Assembly (NCBI GenBank): GCA_964545855.1
Contig: CAZJHD010000005.1
Location: 62,001 to 126,000 of the forward strand
DNA from: CAZJHD01 sp964545855
GTDB lineage: Bacteria; Planctomycetota; UBA1135; JACQFD01
Direction of reading: 5' to 3'
Length of the DNA stretch: 64,000 bases
The notes under the pieces were generated by a model. It saw only the letters and a program-made list of their open reading frames with translations, was not told where the DNA came from and made no database searches. The position numbers were made by a program, and so were the translations under genes. This document shows positions 27,685 to 34,418 of the stretch, piece after piece. How positions within the stretch are numbered: the stretch's first letter is position 1; each line of letters opens with the position of its first letter.

Positions 27685-27756
27685 GGTTCTTGGGGAGCCG
27701 CGACGGGGACGAAGGAGAACGGCGCCCGCGGACCCCGGAGCGTATACGTTTCGGAG

Positions 27757-28698
27757 ATGTTCCTCGACCGGCTCCGAGAGCGGGCGCGTTCGCTGCAGCG
27801 CCGCATCGTCTTCCCCGAGGCCCCCGACGAGCGCGTGCGCGCCGCGGCGGCGAAGCTCGCCGCCGCCGGAATCGTGCGGCCGATCCTCCTCGGACGGGCC
27901 GAGCTCGCCGTTCCGGGATGCGACCATGCGGACCCTGCGACCGACCCGCGCGCGGAGCGGTTCGCCGAGGCGCTCCTCGCGCGGCGGCGCGACCGCGGCC
28001 TCACGCCCGAGGAGGCCGCGAAGCGCGCCCGCGAGCCTCTCTTCTTCGGCGCGTCGCTCGTCGCCGCCGGCGAGGCCGACGCGTCGGTCGCCGGATCGCT
28101 CGCGACGACGGCCGACGTGCTCCGCGCCGGACTCTGGTGCATCGGGCTCGCGCCGGGCTGCCGCGTCGTGAGCAGCGCCTTCGCCATGGTCTTCCCCGAC
28201 GACCGTGTGCTCACCTTCGGAGACTGCGGCGTCGTGCCCGACCCCGACGCGGCGCAGCTCGCGTCGATCGCGATCGCCACGGCGGCGACCCACCGCGCCC
28301 TCACGGGGGAGGAGCCTCGCGTCGCGATGCTGTCGTTCTCCACGAAGGGCTCGGCCTCGCACCCGCGGGTCGACAAGGTGCGCGCGGCCCTCGAGCTGGC
28401 GCGCACGCAGGCGCCGCAGCTCTCCATCGACGGCGAGCTGCAGGCCGACGCCGCCCTCGTGCAGGCCGTCGGCGCGCGCAAGGCGCCGGTCTCGCCGGTC
28501 GCTGGCAAGGCGAACGTGCTCGTCTTCCCCGACCTCGACTCCGGGAACATCGCCTACAAGCTCGTGGAGCGGCTCGCCGGCGCGCGGGCCCTGGGTCCGC
28601 TGGTGCAGGGGCTCGCGAAGCCCGCCATGGACCTCTCGCGCGGCTGCTCCGCCGACGACGTCGCCGACGTGGCGGCGATCGCCGCGCTGATGGCGTAG
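27757..28698 (+). CDS. pta: Phosphate acetyl/butyryltransferase family protein
   Basis: 313-residue single-domain phosphotransacetylase, converting acetyl-CoA and phosphate to acetyl phosphate and CoA. The family core is intact: RIVFPEAPDERVRAAAAKLA at the N-terminus, AGSLATTADVLRAGL, ATHRALTGEEPRVAMLSFST, DGELQADAAL and ANVLVFPDLDSGNIAYKL, ending with the QGLAKPAMDLSRGCSADDV motif. It is the short form, without the N-terminal DRTGG regulatory domain of enterobacterial Pta. A CGGAG lies just before the ATG. No acetate kinase is nearby in the window. Confidence 0.9.
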   Translation: MFLDRLRERARSLQRRIVFPEAPDERVRAAAAKLAAAGIVRPILLGRAELAVPGCDHADPATDPRAERFAEALLARRRDRGLTPEEAAKRAREPLFFGASLVAAGEADASVAGSLATTADVLRAGLWCIGLAPGCRVVSSAFAMVFPDDRVLTFGDCGVVPDPDAAQLASIAIATAATHRALTGEEPRVAMLSFSTKGSASHPRVDKVRAALELARTQAPQLSIDGELQADAALVQAVGARKAPVSPVAGKANVLVFPDLDSGNIAYKLVERLAGARALGPLVQGLAKPAMDLSRGCSADDVADVAAIAALMA

Positions 28699-28746
28699 CA
28701 GCCCGGGACAGACGCGCTCCGCGGGGGAGCCGGCTTCTCGGGGAGG

Positions 28747-29178
28747 CTACGCCTCGAGCCTCTCGTCGTAGGGCACGGTCTCGCCGTGCTCCACGTGGCG
28801 CTTCAGGAGGCGCAGGTACATCGCCCAGCAGTAGCTGGAGATGCGGTAGTGCTCGTTCGCCTCGGGCCAGCCGCTGTGGTGGAAGCGCACCGTCGTGGCG
28901 CCTCCCTCCTCCTCGAGCTGGAACCGGATCCGCGTGCCGAGCCAGTCCTCGTCGGCGTGCGTCAACTCGAGCGTGAACTCGCGCGGCACGACACACTTGA
29001 CGACGCGCGCCCGCCAGTCGAATCCGGCGCCGAAGCCGAGCTCGAACTCGGCGTCCTTCTTGGCGACGCCGGAGGAGGACTTGGTCCACCAAGCGTCGAG
29101 CCCCGACGCCGTGGACACGGCGTCGAAGACGCGCCGCGCGGGCGCGGCGATCGGGAAGTGGAAGCGGATGTCCGGCAT
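28747..29178 (-). CDS. SRPBCC / AHSA1-like domain protein
   Basis: 143-residue START-like (SRPBCC) protein of the AHSA1 group. It begins IRFHFPIAAPARRVFDAVST with the typical helix-grip opening, then LDAWWTK, TLELTHADEDWLGTRIRFQL, GGATTVRFHHSGWPEANEHY and a final helix YCWAMYLRLLKRHVEHGE. These small proteins bind hydrophobic ligands or act as polyketide-type cyclases or Hsp90 co-factors; the ligand is unknown. It converges with pta after 48 bases. Confidence 0.85.
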   Translation of the reverse strand: MPDIRFHFPIAAPARRVFDAVSTASGLDAWWTKSSSGVAKKDAEFELGFGAGFDWRARVVKCVVPREFTLELTHADEDWLGTRIRFQLEEEGGATTVRFHHSGWPEANEHYRISSYCWAMYLRLLKRHVEHGETVPYDERLEA

Positions 29179-29269
29179 GGGAGGCCCTGCGTTGCGCGCC
29201 CGGAGATCGTCGCGCGGATCCTACGCGCCGGCGGCGGCGCCGCCGTGCGTCTGCTTCCCGACCGTGTTC

Positions 29270-30442
29270 CTACTCCGATTCCTCCGCCTGCTTCCTCGCG
29301 GAGGAATTGCCGTAGTCCGGCGCGAGCCTGCCGGCGCGCAGCGCCCGGTCGAGCACGGCCTCCGCCGTATGGAGACTCACGAAGACGTGGTTCCAGACGC
29401 GCAGCTTCGGGTTCGTGAGCAGCGGCAGCAGTGCGTCCGCCTTGGTGCGGTCCGCCGGCGGCTCGCACTTCCCGCACTCGCCCGCGATCAGCAGCACGTG
29501 CTTGCCCTTCGTGCGTGCCATCTCCACGAGCTCCGGAAGCTCGAAGAGCGCGAGCGGCATCGAGTCCGCCGGGAGCGCGATGGGCCCGGCCGCCGAGAAG
29601 GGACGGAGGTGCACATCGCCCACCCACTCCGACCTCTTCAACTTCGCGACGGCGCGATCGCCGCCGATCCGCGACGCGAACTTCGTGTAGCCGCTGTGGG
29701 AATCGCGCGCGCTCCCGAAGCTGGTCACGATGATGTCGATCCGCTCCGCGCTGGCGAGCACGTCCGGCTTCGCCGCCGCCGAAGTGCGCCGCGACGAGTC
29801 GCGACGGTACTTGGCGAGCTCGGAGCTCAGGCCGACGAATGCCACCTTTCCGGGGCCCAGCTCCTCGAAGACGCTGAAGGCCGTCGTCGGCTCCTCGATG
29901 GGGTCGGTCATCGAGTGCGCCGTCGAGAGCGCGTGGACCATGAGATTCGGGATCCGGGACCACTGGAGCAGGAGCGCCACCAGCGCCCGCGCGAACCAGC
30001 GCGAGGTCCCTCCCATGCCGAGCCCGAGCTCGATCGGCTTGTCGCCGCGGCTCTCGAAGATCTCCCGGATGATGCGTTCCACCTCGACGGCGGCGGCGAA
30101 GGCCGGGAGATATCCGCGCATGTGCGTGGACCGCTTGCCGAGGTCCTCCTCCGCGTTCAGGACGTGGATGTTCCCGCTCGCGGCGAGCTGCCCCAGCAGC
30201 TCGCTCAGCCGCTCGCTCCGCGGCGGGCAGTAGACGATCCGACCCGCCCCGGCCGCCTGTGCGACCTCCGGGTAGACACGCTCCCGCGAGAATCGGACGC
30301 CGAACCTCTTGCTGACCTCGAGCGCGGCTGCCTCGGGACGCAGGCCGGCACAGACGAGACGAACGACCTGGAAGGCGATCCGAGCCTCCAGCTCGGGATC
30401 CTGGCGCTTTCGACGCTTCTTCGGGGACGGAGTCGGAGTCAC
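29270..30442 (-). CDS. SorC/DeoR-like transcriptional regulator with sugar-binding-type domain
   Basis: 390-residue protein. The N-terminal 70 residues (RIAFQVVRLVCAGLRPEAAA, then LEVSKRFGVRFSRERVYPEV) suit a winged helix-turn-helix. The rest resembles the sugar-binding effector domain of SorC-family regulators, for example IELGLGMGGTSRWFARALVA, PNLMVHALSTAHSMT and KVAFVGLSSE, with IDIIVTSFGSARDSHSGYTK. The GTG start at 30442 is preceded at a 9-base distance by a perfect GGAGGT. It is transcribed divergently from the ubiquitin/Pup-type operon across about 430 bases, which makes it the best candidate regulator of that operon. The family call is moderate; the divergence alone suggests the regulatory link. 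Confidence 0.55.
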   Translation of the reverse strand: MTPTPSPKKRRKRQDPELEARIAFQVVRLVCAGLRPEAAALEVSKRFGVRFSRERVYPEVAQAAGAGRIVYCPPRSERLSELLGQLAASGNIHVLNAEEDLGKRSTHMRGYLPAFAAAVEVERIIREIFESRGDKPIELGLGMGGTSRWFARALVALLLQWSRIPNLMVHALSTAHSMTDPIEEPTTAFSVFEELGPGKVAFVGLSSELAKYRRDSSRRTSAAAKPDVLASAERIDIIVTSFGSARDSHSGYTKFASRIGGDRAVAKLKRSEWVGDVHLRPFSAAGPIALPADSMPLALFELPELVEMARTKGKHVLLIAGECGKCEPPADRTKADALLPLLTNPKLRVWNHVFVSLHTAEAVLDRALRAGRLAPDYGNSSARKQAEESE

Positions 30443-30451
30443 GGGTGCAGC

Positions 30452-30457
30452 ACCTCC
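30452..30457 (-). promoter_or_regulatory. Ribosome binding site fixing the SorC-like start
   Basis: A perfect GGAGGT on the minus strand ends 9 bases before the GTG at 30442, which decides that start over the longer frame reaching 30979. Confidence 0.7.
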
Positions 30458-30572
30458 GATGGGGACCACGCACTCTAGCGTGGCCCGCGACGGAGTTGTT
30501 CCGTCCCGATTCGCGCGCACTTCGCACGAATCGTCACAACCGTGTGCATTCCGTTCTCGAGCCATGCAGTTC

Positions 30573-30589
30573 GCGCACTCGGTGCGCAC
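30573..30589. promoter_or_regulatory. Candidate operator: GCGCAC-TCG-GTGCGC inverted repeat with embedded GTGCGCAC palindrome
   Basis: A 6-bp inverted repeat with a 3-base spacer (30573-30587) overlaps a perfect 8-bp palindrome GTGCGCAC (30582-30589). It lies midway between the divergent regulator and the operon, the usual place for an autoregulatory operator. This rests on symmetry only. Confidence 0.3.
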
Positions 30590-30674
30590 TGTGTGAAAGC
30601 GCGAGAGATCGCCGTCCTGTCGCGAAGAGTGACTTTTCGACGACAGCACTGCCGGGTGGGAGAACTTGGTTCTC

Positions 30675-30839
30675 GTGAGCCTCGGGCTCGACCCCATGCA
30701 TCGCTCCGACGAACGCTCCGCGCCGCCGACCGACTCGAGGCTGGACTCCTCCGTCTCGACGAGCCGCGGCGTCCTCCGGCTCGCCGACATCGGCACGTCG
30801 AGTCGGGATCTCCCGGGCCGCGCGCAGGCCGCGCTGTAA
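30675..30839 (+). CDS. Possible small protein at the head of the ubiquitin/Pup-type operon
   Basis: 54 codons from GTG 30675 (47 from ATG 30696) ending at TAA 30839, 31 bases before the FHA/RING-like gene and on the same strand. About 90% of its codons end in G or C, well above the first and second positions, which is the coding signature of this genome. The sequence (starting VSLGLDPMHRSDERSAPPTD, ending RDLPGRAQAAL) is hydrophilic and matches nothing I know. No good Shine-Dalgarno is present. It could be a small modifier or leader peptide, or chance. Confidence 0.35.
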   Translation: MSLGLDPMHRSDERSAPPTDSRLDSSVSTSRGVLRLADIGTSSRDLPGRAQAAL

Positions 30840-30870
30840 CTCTCCGGCGCGGCCACGTCCCAACTCCCCG

Positions 30871-31488
30871 ATGCACGAGACCAATCGACTCCCCTCCGCA
30901 CCGGCGGTCGACGCGCAGGACACGCAGATCCTCGCGGGCCGCGGCGTCCTCTGGATCTCCGACGCCGGCGCGCCGGCACGCCCGCTCGCGCGCGGCGCGG
31001 AGACCGGGCTCGACGCCTCGGGATCGATCCGCCTGCTCCCGCTCTCCGCCCGCACGCCCGGCGAGGCGCTCGCCGTGGCGCTCGTGCCCGATCGGCTCGC
31101 GGGCGCGGCGTCGCGCAACGGCGTTCCGATGGAGGCCGGGCTCCACCGGCTCCTCCACGCCGACCGCCTCGTCTGCGGCGGCCGCCGCGTCTGGGTCGCG
31201 ACGAGCGCGGAGCCCGAGCGCGCGCCCTATGACGCGCAGACGCACGGCGCCGACCTCTTCTGCGCGCGCACGAAGATGCGGCTCGCGCCCGGCGAGCCCG
31301 TCGTCCTCTGCCCCGGCACGCCCGACCGCGCCTGCGGGCTCATCTCGAAGGCCGAGGCCTTCGACCTCCCCTTCCCCTGCGCCGAGTGCGGATTCGACCC
31401 GCGCGCGCCGCGCTGGGCGCCTCCCGCCGAGACTCCTGCCCGGAGGTCCTCCGATGCGCTCCTCCGACGCATCGTCCGCGCGCGTTGA
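30871..31488 (+). CDS. FHA-like / degenerate RING-like zinc protein (putative E3-type component)
   Basis: 205-residue protein. Residues about 20-110 have the strand pattern of an FHA domain, closing with the hallmark-like SRNGVPMEAGLHRLLHADRL and a final GGRRVWVA strand. Residues 130-175 are Cys-rich: FCARTKMRLAPGEPVVLCPG, then ACGLISK and CAECGF, giving Cys131, Cys147, Cys155 and Cys170-x2-Cys173. This spacing resembles the prokaryotic RING-like treble clefs found beside bacterial E1/E2/JAB genes, though at least two expected ligands are missing. By position it would be a substrate- or E2-recruiting subunit. The domain calls are by eye. Its end overlaps the E1 start by 35 bases. Confidence 0.6.
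   Translation: MHETNRLPSAPAVDAQDTQILAGRGVLWISDAGAPARPLARGAETGLDASGSIRLLPLSARTPGEALAVALVPDRLAGAASRNGVPMEAGLHRLLHADRLVCGGRRVWVATSAEPERAPYDAQTHGADLFCARTKMRLAPGEPVVLCPGTPDRACGLISKAEAFDLPFPCAECGFDPRAPRWAPPAETPARRSSDALLRRIVRAR
31442..31447 (+). promoter_or_regulatory. Ribosome binding site fixing the E1 start
   Basis: GGAGGT lies 6 bases before ATG 31454, inside the end of the FHA/RING-like gene. It selects this start over the much longer open frame upstream. Confidence 0.7.
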
Positions 31489-32659
31489 GTCGCGGCCGAT
31501 CGTGGCCGACCGGTTCGCGCGGCTCCGCGCGACGCCGGCGCTCCGCGACGGAGCGCACGCACGTTGGCGCGCGAGCACGATCCTCCTCGCCGGCGGCGGC
31601 CTCGTGGGCGCGCCGATCGCGCGCGAGGCGGTCCGCTCCGGGGCGTGCGTCCTCGCCGTCGATCCGCAGGACGGCGCGCCCGAGAACCTCGGCACGCAGG
31701 AGGTCCGCCCCGGCGTGCCGAAGGTGCGGACGCTCGTCGAGTCCTGCGACGCGATCGAGCCGGGCCGCGCGCGGGGCCTCGCCCTCGACGTGCGGCGCGT
31801 CGGCGCGGGCACGCTCCGCGGCTGCGACCTCCTCGTCGACGCGACGGACGACCCCGACCTGGCGCTCCCGCTGACGGAGGTCTCGAACGGCCTCGGCATC
31901 CCGCTGCTGCGCGCCGCCGTCGACGGGAGCGGTGCCCTCGAGCTCGGGCGCGTGCTCGCGTCCCACGGCGGCGGCGGTCTCGCGTGCCAGGTGTGCGCGC
32001 GGACGGCCGCCGACCTCGCCGTGCCCCGGGGCCGGACGCCGTGCCCGGGGTCGCCCGATGCCGAGCTCCCGCCCACGCACGCCGGCAACGCCCTCGCCCT
32101 CGCGACGGCCGGCCTCGCGCTCCTGCAGGCGCAGCGGATCGTCGGCGGCAACGGCGCGGATCACGCACTCGGCCACGAGTGGGTGCTCGACCTGACGCAC
32201 GGCGCGATCCACGTCCTCTCCCTGCGGCGATCGCCGGACTGTCCCTCCGGTCACGTGCACTGGGAGCCGACGCAGCTCGACGCGACGGCCGACGACACGT
32301 CCTTCGCCGATCTCTTCGCGGCGGCGGCGCGCGCGCTCGGGACGGCGGAGGTGGCGCTCGAGCCCGATCGCATGGCGCTCACCGTGCGCGTCGGCTGCTG
32401 CGGCACGACGGAGGCCTTCCTCGCCCCGCGGAGCGCGCCCGCGCCCTGCCCTCGCTGCGGACGCGTCGCTCCGCCGCACGCCGATCTGCGCTTCCCGCGC
32501 GTCCGCGAGTCCGTCGCACGCGACCTCGGCGTGCTCGAGCGACCCCTCGCCGATCTCGGGCTGCCCCGAGACGGCGCCCTCGTCCACGCGCGCGCCGCGG
32601 GCCGCTCCGCCGTCCATCTCCTGCTCCGACCGTCCCACGCACCGGAGGTCTCTCCGTGA
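31454..32659 (+). CDS. E1-like ThiF-family adenylyltransferase (ubiquitin-activating type)
   Basis: 401-residue E1-like enzyme, expected to adenylate the C-terminus of a ubiquitin-like protein and pass it to the E2. The Rossmann core shows ILLAGGGLVGAPIA (Gly-rich loop, 47-52), VDPQDGAPENLGTQ (Asp70 and the Asn-Leu motif) and LLVDATDDPDLALPL (Asp129, Asp132). In the usual NLxRQ motif the Arg is replaced by Thr81. Candidate thioester or zinc cysteines are ACQVC (178, 181) and Cys197; a second cluster (Cys315-Cys316, Cys332, Cys335) precedes a C-terminal segment (LERPLADLGLPRDGALVH) that looks beta-grasp-like. Its stop overlaps the E2 GTG start (GTGA). Confidence 0.85.
   Translation: MRSSDASSARVESRPIVADRFARLRATPALRDGAHARWRASTILLAGGGLVGAPIAREAVRSGACVLAVDPQDGAPENLGTQEVRPGVPKVRTLVESCDAIEPGRARGLALDVRRVGAGTLRGCDLLVDATDDPDLALPLTEVSNGLGIPLLRAAVDGSGALELGRVLASHGGGGLACQVCARTAADLAVPRGRTPCPGSPDAELPPTHAGNALALATAGLALLQAQRIVGGNGADHALGHEWVLDLTHGAIHVLSLRRSPDCPSGHVHWEPTQLDATADDTSFADLFAAAARALGTAEVALEPDRMALTVRVGCCGTTEAFLAPRSAPAPCPRCGRVAPPHADLRFPRVRESVARDLGVLERPLADLGLPRDGALVHARAAGRSAVHLLLRPSHAPEVSP
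32644..32649 (+). promoter_or_regulatory. Ribosome binding site of the E2-like gene
   Basis: GGAGGT lies 6 bases before the GTG at 32656, within the last codons of the E1 gene. It supports the short form of the E2-like protein. Confidence 0.7.
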
Positions 32660-33258
32660 GCTCCTCGCCCCGAACCGCCGTGCCGTCGATCGACGAGCTC
32701 GTCCGGCGTCTCCTCTTCGCGCACGCCTCCGACGGCGAGCTCCCCGATCCGTCGACTCCGATGGGCCGGCTCACGCGGGAGCTGTTCGCGAGCCAGTGGC
32801 AGCAGGCGCGCGACGGTCTCCTCGCGCGTTCGAAGGTGCTGCGCGTCGACGCGCCGCCCTCGCCCTCGCCCTACGTCTTCCGCTTCGAGATCGATCGGCC
32901 CTTCAAGCGCCGCGCGGCCGACGGGAGCGTCGAGATCGCGCCGGGACCGATCCGAGGATCGCTCCGCTACCGGCCCGACGTCCTGGAGCCGCGCCGGGGC
33001 GAGCCGTCGGTCCTCGCCTTCGTCGACCGCGAGCTCCGCTTCTTCCACCCGAACTGTCTCCCCCACGTCGGGCTGCTCTGCCTCGGCGACCTGCCGGCCG
33101 GTCCCTACCCGCTGGAGGAGACGCTCCAGCAGCTCTACCGCGTCGCGAGCTACGGCTCCCTCGGGACCGAGAGCGCGCTCGACTCCGACGCCGTTCGCTA
33201 CTTCCTCGAGAACCCCGACGCCTTCGACGGCCTCCGGCCGGTGCCGCCGCTGTGGTGA
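32656..33258 (+). CDS. E2-like ubiquitin-conjugating (UBC-fold) enzyme
   Basis: 200-residue E2-like protein. The UBC signature is clear: FFHPNCLPHVGLLCLGDLPA has the HPN triad (131-133) and, nine residues on, the candidate catalytic Cys142, followed by GPYPLEETLQQLYRVASYGS, the helix after the active site in E2 enzymes. Upstream, PYVFRFEIDRPF and IRGSLRYRPDV are the expected beta-meander strands. The HPN Asn and catalytic Cys suggest an active conjugating enzyme, receiving the modifier from the adjacent E1 and attaching it to lysines. It starts with GTG in a four-base overlap with E1 and ends in a four-base overlap with the next gene. Confidence 0.85.
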   Translation: MSSSPRTAVPSIDELVRRLLFAHASDGELPDPSTPMGRLTRELFASQWQQARDGLLARSKVLRVDAPPSPSPYVFRFEIDRPFKRRAADGSVEIAPGPIRGSLRYRPDVLEPRRGEPSVLAFVDRELRFFHPNCLPHVGLLCLGDLPAGPYPLEETLQQLYRVASYGSLGTESALDSDAVRYFLENPDAFDGLRPVPPLW

Positions 33259-34136
33259 ACACGACCCATTCCCGCGGCACGCGCACCGCACGGCCCGACG
33301 GGCTCCGTGCGCTGCGCTCCGTTCCCGGACTCGCGCTCGCGAGCGCCCACCATGGCACCGTCCACGCCGGACACGTGCGCGCGCGCGTCGACGTCGAGTC
33401 GCCCGACCGCGCACGCTTCACGGCGCGCGCCGTCGCCGCTCTCGCGGCCGCCGACGCCTTGCGCGCGAGCGCCGCGCTGCCCGGGAACGTGCGCTTCGCC
33501 TGGGCCGCCGAAGCGCTCGACGTCGTCGGCGACGCGTTCCTCGGCGGCGCCCTCGCGGCGCCCGTGCCCCGCACCGTCGACTGGATCATCGAGGGGATCG
33601 TGAAGGCGTCGCGGGGACGTCCCCGCCACGACGCCCCGGAGGCCGGGCGCGCCGCCGCGCCGGATCTCCGCGAAGCGTTGCGGGGTCTCGGCGGAGAGGG
33701 CGACGCCGTCGTGGAGCGCGGGGACGGGCTCGAGGTCCGTCCGCGGCTCGCCGGCGCCGTCGTCGCCGTCCGCGTCGGTCCCGGGGGCGGCGGCGTCCGC
33801 GCGCACCGCGTGCTCGCGTCGCTGCCCCCGGGGGCGCCCATCGATGCGGTGGCCGACCTGGCTCTGCGCTGGAACGCGCGCCTTCGCTTCGGGCGCTTCG
33901 CGATCGACGGAGACCGCCTCGTCGCCGAGTCCATCGTCCCGTCGGATCCCGTCGAGCGCCTCGCCCTCGCGACGGCCGTGCGCGCCGTCGCGGCCGCGAG
34001 CCACGCGATCGAGGAGGCCATCGCCTGCCTCCTCCACGACGACCGCGCGGCGCGCGCCTACGCCGCCGCGCTCCTCGCTCCCCGTTCCGCTCTCCCCAGT
34101 CCCCGCGTTCCCGAGCACCTGGAGGTGTCCCGATGA
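33255..34136 (+). CDS. YbjN-like / type III chaperone-fold protein of the operon
   Basis: 293-residue soluble protein without recognised catalytic motifs. The N-terminal half is Ala/Arg-rich and helical. The C-terminal half (from about residue 175) has the alternating strand-helix pattern of YbjN/CesT-like chaperone folds, with ALRWNARLRFGRFAIDGDRL, LVAESIVPSDPVERLALAT and a long final helix. YbjN-like domains bind partner proteins, so an adaptor or modifier chaperone is a reasonable guess. Its GTG start overlaps the E2 stop, and its end carries the ribosome binding site and ATGA overlap for the ubiquitin-like gene, tying its expression to the modifier. Confidence 0.6.
   Translation: MNTTHSRGTRTARPDGLRALRSVPGLALASAHHGTVHAGHVRARVDVESPDRARFTARAVAALAAADALRASAALPGNVRFAWAAEALDVVGDAFLGGALAAPVPRTVDWIIEGIVKASRGRPRHDAPEAGRAAAPDLREALRGLGGEGDAVVERGDGLEVRPRLAGAVVAVRVGPGGGGVRAHRVLASLPPGAPIDAVADLALRWNARLRFGRFAIDGDRLVAESIVPSDPVERLALATAVRAVAAASHAIEEAIACLLHDDRAARAYAAALLAPRSALPSPRVPEHLEVSR
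34121..34126 (+). promoter_or_regulatory. Ribosome binding site of the ubiquitin-like gene
   Basis: GGAGGT lies 6 bases before ATG 34133. It is as strong as the sites for E1 and E2, which fits a modifier that must be abundant. Confidence 0.65.
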
Positions 34137-34399
34137 TCGCCACGTCCCGTCTCGAACTGTCCGACCTCAGCCGTCAGAAGCGCTTCACCACCACCCTCGA
34201 GGACGACCTCACGCCGCAGCACACCGTCGGGCAGGTCGTCGAGCACTACCTCGCGCGCGTCCGGATCCCCCACAACGGACTCCCCTGGACGGCCTTCAGC
34301 CGCGGCGTCCGCCTCGACCACAAGAACCGGCTCGAGGATCTCCCCGACGTCGATTCGGCGTGGATGGTCATGCCCGAGGTGAGCGCGGGAGCGCGCTGA
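34133..34399 (+). CDS. Ubiquitin-like (beta-grasp) modifier protein
   Basis: 88-residue protein with the ubiquitin fold pattern: a beta hairpin around KRFTTTLEDDLTPQH, the central helix TVGQVVEHYLARVRIP, strands WTAFSRGVRLDHKNRLEDLP (compare the I44-patch and KQLEDGRTLSDY region of ubiquitin) and a last strand SAWMVMPEV. The C-terminus is SAGAR, without the usual di-glycine. Conjugation would need trimming after the Gly by the neighbouring JAB peptidase, or use of another C-terminus. It lies between the E2/YbjN-like genes and the JAB gene and is the obvious substrate of the E1-E2 pair. It has no signal peptide or lysine-rich tail. Confidence 0.75.
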   Translation: MIATSRLELSDLSRQKRFTTTLEDDLTPQHTVGQVVEHYLARVRIPHNGLPWTAFSRGVRLDHKNRLEDLPDVDSAWMVMPEVSAGAR

Positions 34400-34418
34400 G
34401 GCGCCCGGAGCCCTGCCC

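Larger units (their letters stand above)
30443..30870. promoter_or_regulatory. Divergent regulatory region upstream of the ubiquitin/Pup-type operon
   Basis: 428 bases between the SorC-like regulator and the first long gene of the operon. Positions 30480-30660 are noticeably less GC-rich than the surroundings and contain small palindromes, so this is where both promoters should be. The 3' part carries a possible small gene (30675-30839). Confidence 0.55.

Noticed and set aside
22582..27756. Open plus-strand frame opposite the AsmA-like gene, running into pta
   Set aside because: No motif, Arg/Gly/Glu-rich; only its last part (from ATG 27757) is the real pta gene.
30480..30660. Possible tRNA or small RNA in the less GC-rich region before the operon
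   Set aside because: Short palindromes are present but no cloverleaf or known RNA pattern could be drawn.
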